NCBI RefSeq assembly: GCF_036231965.1
Contig: NZ_CP109499.1
Location: forward strand, 8,308,001 to 8,372,000
Direction: 5' to 3'
Source of the DNA: Streptomyces sp. NBC_01428
GTDB taxonomy: Bacteria; Actinomycetota; Actinomycetes; Streptomycetales; Streptomycetaceae
DNA: 64,000 nucleotides
In this document: in pieces, positions 58,550-64,000 of the stretch
Layout: every line of letters starts with the position of its first letter
Numbering within the stretch: position 1 is the stretch's first letter
The notes under the pieces: generated by a model
Databases searched by the model: none
Told to the model about the DNA's origin: nothing
The model's input: only the letters and a program-made list of their open reading frames with translations
Program-made: the position numbers and the translations under genes

Positions 58550-58934
58550 TCACGAAGGCATGGACGCCCCGGGGACGGTCGGCGACCGGCAGTTCAGGGT
58601 CGAGCCGACCCGTACGCAAAGGGAGTTCGGGCGCCGCCGGAGCCGCGGCACGCCGTCGCCCGCGTCAGGCTAGAGTCTTCGCGTGCCGGACGCGCCGCTC
58701 GGCGTGCGCGGCGGTCGGCCCGACGGTCCGGGTGCCTCCGGCCGGCGACGGCACGGACTTCGGGCAACGACGCCCGGCAGGCGTCCCGTCGCCCCACCTC
58801 CCGGCAGCCACTGCGCCGGTGTGGAACGCACCGAGGACGCCACGTCCCCCGGAGACCGAGCGCGACGGGACGATGAGCACGACGCGCGGTGTGTCCAGGG
58901 TCTGGGCGCGGGCGCCCGACACGGAAACGGTTGC
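58550..58934. other. Intergenic region upstream of the SulP gene
   Basis: This is 385 bases. The SulP frame stays open back to 58683, but that part is Arg/Pro-rich and unlike SulP N-termini, so it is treated as leader. A weak TAGAGT -10-like box lies at 58672. Nothing else was recognised. Confidence 0.45.
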
Positions 58935-60437
58935 ATGTTCTCACCGCTGTCCGCGGCCTCCCGGCTGCGCCCGCCCGCCCCCGCCTGGCTCTCCGATCCG
59001 AAGGTCTGGCGCACCGAGGTGCTGGCCGGTCTGGTCGTCGGGCTCGCGCTCATCCCCGAGGCGATCTCGTTCTCGATCATCGCCGGGGTCGACCCGGCCG
59101 TCGGCCTGTTCGCCTCGTTCACCATGGCCGTGACGATCTCCGTCGTCGGCGGACGCCGGGCGATGATCTCGGCGGCGACGGGCGCGGTCGCCCTGGTCAT
59201 CGCTCCGCTGAACCGGGAGCACGGCTTCGGGTACCTCGTCGCCGCCGTGATCCTCGCCGGTGTCCTCCAGATCGTGCTGGGCGCGCTCGGAGTCGCCAAG
59301 CTGATGCGGTTCGTCCCGCGCAGCGTGATGGTCGGCTTCGTCAACTCCCTCGCGATCCTCATCTTCCTGGCGCAGGTGCCGGAGCTGACGGACGTGCCCT
59401 GGGCGGTCTACCCGCTGGCCGCCGCCGGCCTCGCGCTGATGGTCCTCTTCCCGAGGATCACGAAGGTGGTCCCGGCGCCGCTGGTCTCCATCGTCGTGCT
59501 GACGGTGATCACGCTCGCGGCCGGCATCGCGGTGCCCACCGTCGGCGACCGCGGCGACCTGCCCTCCTCGCTTCCGGTCCCCGGCCTGCCGGACGTGCCC
59601 TTCACGCTCGACACCCTCACGACGATCGCGCCCTACGCCCTCGCCATGGCGCTGGTCGGCCTGATGGAGTCGCTCATGACGGCCCAGCTCGTCGACGAGA
59701 TCACCGACACGCGGTCCGACAAGACCCGGGAGTCCGTGGGCCAGGGCATCGCCAACATCGTCACCGGGTTCTTCGGCGGCATGGGCGGCTGCGCGATGAT
59801 CGGCCAGACGATGATCAACGTCAAGGTCTCCGGCGCCCGCACCCGCTTGTCCACGTTCCTGGCCGGAACGTTCCTGATGGTGCTCTGCGTCGTCTTCGGC
59901 CCCGTCGTCTCCGACATCCCGATGGCCGCGCTGGTCGCCGTCATGGTCATGGTGTCGGTCGCCACCTTCGACTGGCACTCCGTCGCGCCGAGGACGTTGA
60001 AGCGGATGCCGGCGGGGGAGATCACCGTCATGGCCGTCACGGTCGTCTGCGTGGTGGCCACCCACAACCTCGCCATCGGGGTGGTCGTCGGTTCCGTCAC
60101 CGCCGTGGTGATCTTCGCCAAGCGGGTCGCCCACGTCGCCGACGTCACCTCGGTCACCGACCCCGACGGCACGAGCGTCGTCTACCGGGTCACCGGCGAA
60201 CTCTTCTTCGCCTCCGCCAACGAACTCGTCACCCGCTTCGACTACGCGAACGACCCCGGCGAGGTCGTGATCGACCTGTCCGCCACCCACGTCTGGGACG
60301 CCTCCTCGGTCGCGGCCCTGGACACGATCGAGGCCAAGTACGCCCAGCGCGGGAAGAACGTCCGGATCACCGGCCTGAACGAGCACAGCGCCCGCATCCA
60401 CGGCACGCTGAGCGGCGAACTCACCGGCAGCCACTGA
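58935..60437 (+). CDS. SulP-family anion transporter with STAS domain
   Basis: 500 residues. The transport domain opens with WRTEVLAGLVVGLALIPEAI (SLC26/SulP signature) and SFSIIAGVDPAVGLFASFTM. Helices continue to about residue 395, including FFGGMGGCAMIGQTMINVKV. A C-terminal STAS domain (about 405-500: ELFFASANELVTRFDYANDP, VVIDLSATHVWDASSVAALD) follows. It imports sulfate, bicarbonate or carboxylates; the substrate cannot be told, and no carbonic anhydrase or sulfur gene is adjacent. Confidence 0.93.
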   Translation: MFSPLSAASRLRPPAPAWLSDPKVWRTEVLAGLVVGLALIPEAISFSIIAGVDPAVGLFASFTMAVTISVVGGRRAMISAATGAVALVIAPLNREHGFGYLVAAVILAGVLQIVLGALGVAKLMRFVPRSVMVGFVNSLAILIFLAQVPELTDVPWAVYPLAAAGLALMVLFPRITKVVPAPLVSIVVLTVITLAAGIAVPTVGDRGDLPSSLPVPGLPDVPFTLDTLTTIAPYALAMALVGLMESLMTAQLVDEITDTRSDKTRESVGQGIANIVTGFFGGMGGCAMIGQTMINVKVSGARTRLSTFLAGTFLMVLCVVFGPVVSDIPMAALVAVMVMVSVATFDWHSVAPRTLKRMPAGEITVMAVTVVCVVATHNLAIGVVVGSVTAVVIFAKRVAHVADVTSVTDPDGTSVVYRVTGELFFASANELVTRFDYANDPGEVVIDLSATHVWDASSVAALDTIEAKYAQRGKNVRITGLNEHSARIHGTLSGELTGSH

Positions 60438-60468
60438 GCCCCGTCGCCCGATCTCCCCGGCGGCCCGC

Positions 60469-61758
60469 TCAGAGGCGCAGGATCACCAGGGCGGTGTCGT
60501 CCGTGGCACCGCCGGGCGGAAGCAGCTCCGACAGCAGCGCGTCGGCGAGCACCTCGGGTTCGTCGGCCCGGTGGTCGGACAGGGAGGCGGCGAGACGCCC
60601 GAGCCCCACGTCGATGTCCTCCCCGCGGCGCTCGACCAGACCGTCGGTGTACAGGACCAGCGTGTCGCCCTCGGCGAAGTCGGTGGTGGCCTCGGGCCGC
60701 GCCACGTGGTCCGGCCGGGCCCCGAGCGGCGGATCGGTCGCCCGGTCCAGGAACTCCACCCGTCCGTCGCCGCGCAGCAGGAGCGGCGGGAGATGCCCGG
60801 CGCTGCTGTAGGTGAGGGAGTGGCTCTCCCAGTCGGCGCGGACGGTCACCGCCGTGGTGGACTCGGCGCCCTGCACGGAACGCGCGTACAGGCCGAGCAC
60901 TTCAAGGGCCCGGGCGGGGCTGCTCGAAGCGCGTGACGCGGCACTGAGGGCGCTGCGCAGCTGGCCCATGACGCAGGCGGCCGACAGTCCGTGGCCGACG
61001 ACGTCGCCCACGGCGATCGCCATCCGGCCGTCGGTGAGGTCCACCAGGTCGTACCAGTCGCCGCACACGTTGAGAGCGCTGGTGGCCGGCCGGTAGCGCA
61101 CGGCGGCCCGGTGCGGGCCCATGTAGTGCGCGGCCGGCAGCAGCGCGTCCTGGAGGGCGAGGGCGACCTCGCGCTCGCGGGCGTGGGCCCGCCGCAGACG
61201 CTCGTTGATCTCCTGGAGTTCCCGGGCGCGGCTGAACAGCTCGGCCTCCAGGAAACGTCCCCGGTCGGCATCGGTCCGCCTGCCCCGGGCCCGGATCAGC
61301 TCGGTGACCTCCTCCACCCGGTGGACGAGCAGCACCACGGTGCCGTCCTCGTCGAGCAGGGGAGCGTTGACCGGACTCCAGTACCGCTCCTGCCAGACAC
61401 CCGGCCGCTCCAGGGACTCCACGTCGTAGCGCTGGAGGGCCATCGTGTCGCGCTGCCCGGTCTCCACCACGCGGCGCAGCGACGCCTCGAGGTTGCGGAC
61501 CCCGTCGGACGCCGGATCGTCCGGCCGGTCGGGGAACACGTCGAACAGATACCGCCCCACCAACTGCTCACGGGAACGGCCGGAACTGTTCAGATAGTCG
61601 TCGTTGGCGTCGACGTAGACCAGTTCGGGGGTGAGCAGGGCGACCATGCCGGGCAGCGCGTGGAACACGCCCGCGTAGTCGTGCGCGACTCCCGCCACCT
61701 GCTTCACCCGCCTCCTGCCGTGGCCCTGGTCGTGCCCACGGTGGAGACGGCGGAGCAT
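60469..61758 (-). CDS. PAS-SpoIIE (PP2C) serine phosphatase
   Basis: About 429 residues. A PAS domain (about 20-150: FHALPGMVALLTPELVYVDA) is joined by a coiled coil (AELFSRARELQEINERLRRA) to a SpoIIE/RsbU phosphatase. Its motifs are CGDWYDLVDLTDGRMAIAVG, DVVGHGLSAACVMGQLRSAL, LVLYTDGLVERRGED and ATDDTALVILRL. It dephosphorylates STAS antagonists in partner switching. ATG 61758 follows GGACAGGG; GTG 61707 behind AGGAGG and ATG 61818 are alternatives. No STAS or sigma gene is adjacent, but the window encodes several. Confidence 0.88.
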   Translation of the reverse strand: MLRRLHRGHDQGHGRRRVKQVAGVAHDYAGVFHALPGMVALLTPELVYVDANDDYLNSSGRSREQLVGRYLFDVFPDRPDDPASDGVRNLEASLRRVVETGQRDTMALQRYDVESLERPGVWQERYWSPVNAPLLDEDGTVVLLVHRVEEVTELIRARGRRTDADRGRFLEAELFSRARELQEINERLRRAHAREREVALALQDALLPAAHYMGPHRAAVRYRPATSALNVCGDWYDLVDLTDGRMAIAVGDVVGHGLSAACVMGQLRSALSAASRASSSPARALEVLGLYARSVQGAESTTAVTVRADWESHSLTYSSAGHLPPLLLRGDGRVEFLDRATDPPLGARPDHVARPEATTDFAEGDTLVLYTDGLVERRGEDIDVGLGRLAASLSDHRADEPEVLADALLSELLPPGGATDDTALVILRL

Positions 61759-62063
61759 GCGACCCTGTCCCACCGGCTCGGCCTCGGCCACGACCCAGGG
61801 GTGGTGCAGTGTTCCCATCAGGCCATTGCTCGGCGGCCGGTGCAAGCGCGGAGCGTCCACGGGCGGTTCGCGGGCGGCCGTCGGGCGGGTGCGGTACGCC
61901 CGGTGGGCGCCTCCCCGGGGGGTGATCGCGGCGACGTCTCGGACCGTTGCTCCGTACGGGGTTGCTGTGAATTCGCGGGACGGCTGAACACATCGCCGCC
62001 CCCTCGCGTATAGGGCTGGGGGATTTTCAGGCGGGGCCGACCACGACGCGTAGGAGCATTTCC
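61759..62063. other. Divergent control region, phosphatase / DUF1996 gene
   Basis: This is 305 bases between divergent starts. The 3' half (61965-62060) is relatively AT-rich (GGGGGATTTTCAGG) and should hold the DUF1996 promoter. No perfect operator was seen. Confidence 0.4.
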
Positions 62064-64000
62064 TTGGGACGCAACAGGCGCAGACGCCCCACGGGCGCAC
62101 GACGCGCAACCTCTGCAGCAGTCGCGCTGATTCTGGGCGGGGGCGGGCTCGTCGCCGTCAACGTCTACGCCTCGGCCACCGAGAGCGGCGGGGGTGGAGG
62201 CGCGCAGGGCGCCGGCAGTCATGTCCTGTCGGCCGGAGCGGCCACCATCGACTGCCCCGACGTCGGCGACAAGTTGACGACCGTCCCCGACGCGGCGAAG
62301 GGCGACGTCGACAAGGAACTCGCCACGCTGGACCAGCAGATCGCCGAGGCCTATCAGCAACTCCGCTCCGACGGAGCGCAGATGGAGCAGAACGGCGACA
62401 ACGGCGCCGACGCGGTCATGAACCCGTTGAAGGAGAAGCGGTCCGAGTCGATCGGCCGCATCGTCACCGCCGTCGACGCCGCGGGCGACCGCCCCGAGGG
62501 ACTCGACGACCTGGCCGCCTGCACCCTTCGCTCCAGCGGCGACCAGAGCGGCGCGGACGAGAACGGTGACCAGAGCGGCGGGCAGGACCAGGGACAGGAA
62601 GGGCAGGCCGGGCAGGACCAGGGCGCCCAGGGTCAGGACGGTCAGCAGGGCGGCGGCGACGCGCCGGCCGGGAACGGCCCCGTGGTCGCGGACTTCGCCG
62701 ACATCAACTCCGTCCAGCCCGCCGCGCAGACCCCGCGGGCCCAGAACGGCGCCTCCACCGGCGAGTTCGTCACGAGCTGCGGTGTGAACGCGAACGGGCT
62801 GTTCAACTCGGACAACGTGATCGTGGCTCCCGGCGTCACCAACGGCGCCCACCACTTCCACGACTACGTCGGCAACCAGTCCAACAACGCCTTCGCCAGT
62901 GACGACGACCTGGCCAAGGCCGACACCACCTGCCAGGACAAGGGCGACAAGTCCACCTACTACTGGCCGGTGGTGCGTCTCCAGAACGGCACCCGCGAAC
63001 GCGACGCCGACGCGGCGGGCGGCGGCACGGAGGGCAACGCCGGTGAGATCGTCACGCCCAAGCAGGTCACGCTGACCTTCGTGGGCAACGCGCGCGGCAA
63101 GGTCACCGCCATGCCGCGGCTGCTGCGCATCATCACCGGTGACGCCAAGGCCTTCGTCAACGGCACCGCGAACGCCAACGCCTCCTGGAGCTGCACCGGC
63201 TTCGAGGACCGGCAGTTGAAGGACAAGTACCCGGTCTGCCCCCAGGGCAGCGACGTGGTCCGCACGTTCAGGTTCCAGAGCTGCTGGGACGGCGCGAACA
63301 TCGACAGCGCCAACCACCGCACCCACGTGGCGTTCCAGGACGCCGAGGGCAACTGCCCCGGCGGATTCAAGGCCATCCCGCAACTGGTGCAGCGCATCGT
63401 CTACGACGTGGACGCGCCGAGCCTGAAGGACGGTGGCCGTACGTCGCCGCTGTTCGCGGTGGACTCCTTCCCGGAGCAGCTGCACAAGCCGGTCACCGAC
63501 CACGGCGACTTCATCAACGTCTTCGACGACGGCCTGATGAAGGACGCGGTCGACTGCATCAACCAGGGCCGGAAGTGCGGGGTCGGCGCGGGTGACGACA
63601 ACTCCCAGGACCCCGAGGAGACGGGCAAGCCGCAGGAGCCGTCGAAGAGCGCCGAGCCCCCGAACCCCTCGGAGAGCGCGGAGCCCCCGAACGCCTCCGA
63701 GGAGCCCTCGGAGCAGCCGGCACCCACCGCCGACGACCCGTCCGACGACAACGGCGGCCAGGCCCCCGGTGACGACGACGGCGGTCAGACCGCGGAGCCC
63801 CCGGCCGGCACCCAGGGCACCGAGCCGGCCGGCGACGACAACGCGTCGCCGATCGACGCGGAACCCAAGGCCGATGTCACCTCGTCGGGTCACGCCGCCG
63901 GGGCCGGTGGCTCGCACGACGACTCGGACGACGGCTCGGGCGACGTGGGGACGGCCGCGTCGACCGCACCGGTTGCCGGATCCGCTCCGTCGGCAGCCTC
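62064..64000 (+). CDS. Secreted or anchored DUF1996 protein, cut by window edge
   Basis: The open frame starts at TTG 62064, with TAGGAG eight bases upstream, and runs off the right edge after 645 residues. A basic start and hydrophobic segment (AVALILGGGGLVAVNVYASA) form a signal peptide or membrane anchor. A coiled region and a Gln/Gly/Asp-rich linker (about 155-205) lead to a DUF1996 domain (about 215-500) with GVTNGAHHFHDYVGN (H263, H264, H266), NASWSCTGFEDRQ and SCWDGANIDSANHRTHVAF. The tail is acidic and Pro/Ser/Glu-rich and may span the wall. Function is unknown; DUF1996 also occurs in secreted fungal proteins. Confidence 0.88.
   Translation, partial: MGRNRRRRPTGARRATSAAVALILGGGGLVAVNVYASATESGGGGGAQGAGSHVLSAGAATIDCPDVGDKLTTVPDAAKGDVDKELATLDQQIAEAYQQLRSDGAQMEQNGDNGADAVMNPLKEKRSESIGRIVTAVDAAGDRPEGLDDLAACTLRSSGDQSGADENGDQSGGQDQGQEGQAGQDQGAQGQDGQQGGGDAPAGNGPVVADFADINSVQPAAQTPRAQNGASTGEFVTSCGVNANGLFNSDNVIVAPGVTNGAHHFHDYVGNQSNNAFASDDDLAKADTTCQDKGDKSTYYWPVVRLQNGTRERDADAAGGGTEGNAGEIVTPKQVTLTFVGNARGKVTAMPRLLRIITGDAKAFVNGTANANASWSCTGFEDRQLKDKYPVCPQGSDVVRTFRFQSCWDGANIDSANHRTHVAFQDAEGNCPGGFKAIPQLVQRIVYDVDAPSLKDGGRTSPLFAVDSFPEQLHKPVTDHGDFINVFDDGLMKDAVDCINQGRKCGVGAGDDNSQDPEETGKPQEPSKSAEPPNPSESAEPPNASEEPSEQPAPTADDPSDDNGGQAPGDDDGGQTAEPPAGTQGTEPAGDDNASPIDAEPKADVTSSGHAAGAGGSHDDSDDGSGDVGTAASTAPVAGSAPSAA

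Noticed and set aside
58683..58934. 84-residue N-terminal extension of the SulP transporter
   Set aside because: Low-complexity and Arg/Gly-rich, unlike SulP N-termini; ATG 58935 begins right before the transport domain.
61818..63917. Minus-strand open frame of 699 codons
   Set aside because: Antisense to the DUF1996 protein, which has a ribosome site, signal segment and conserved motifs.

Overview
The window is chromosomal DNA from a Streptomyces-type actinomycete. The base composition is very G+C rich, coding frames carry G or C at almost every third position, GTG and TTG starts are common, and the gene families are typical of the genus: WhiB-like, DUF5133, DUF4383, DUF2236, SigB-type sigma factors with partner-switching regulators, an actinobacterial ydaO riboswitch, and CebR-type operator DNA. 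I saw no tRNA, rRNA, CRISPR array, transposase or integrase. The first and last genes are cut by the window edges.

Region 1-17.2 kb is a general and osmotic stress regulatory block. It holds an ANTAR/GAF/PAS regulator cut by the left edge, a giant poly-HAMP hybrid histidine kinase (together resembling the OsaC/OsaA pair), a SigB/SigF-family sigma factor, and a divergent MEDS-HATPase protein. These are followed by Dps, DUF5133, STAS, DUF4383 and SRPBCC proteins, a SpoIIE-type phosphatase followed by a frameshifted helical gene and STAS, a PRC-barrel gene behind a good SigB-like promoter, and a translationally coupled STAS/RsbW-like pair. A fasciclin lipoprotein follows.

Region 18.4-24 kb is an envelope-stress module. 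An ECF sigma factor is coupled to an Asp23-domain protein whose N-terminus carries a ZAS anti-sigma zinc motif, then to a small Asp23-like protein. Divergent from these are Asp23, a small membrane protein, Asp23/DUF6286, AmaP, YihY/BrkB and GlsB. Both divergent promoters carry the same GCGTAACAG element.

Region 24-33.9 kb is mixed: DUF427, a class V aminotransferase, a MerR-B12 (CarH/LitR-like) regulator, DUF6480, a STAND ATPase, DUF2236, a Wbl protein, DUF2071, and a second ECF sigma with its ZAS anti-sigma. Region 34-41.6 kb is a metabolic block: ornithine cyclodeaminase-like and IclR genes divergent from amidohydrolase, M19-like dipeptidase, LLM oxidoreductase, class III aminotransferase and Lrp/AsnC genes. 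It is likely used for an amino-acid-derived or amide substrate.

Region 41.6-52.7 kb carries transporters (FUSC, MHS, DHA2 with MarR), a UBP zinc finger, a GNAT protein with a perfect CebR operator, an exonuclease, a cytosolic GH16-like protein with its ribosome site inside an inverted repeat, and a hydrolase. Region 52.7-64 kb contains a c-di-AMP (ydaO) riboswitch in front of an NlpC/P60 protein that lacks its catalytic cysteine, a PadR/DUF2306 pair with a clear operator, SulP, another PAS-SpoIIE phosphatase and a secreted DUF1996 protein cut by the right edge. Perfect-stem terminators separate most convergent units.
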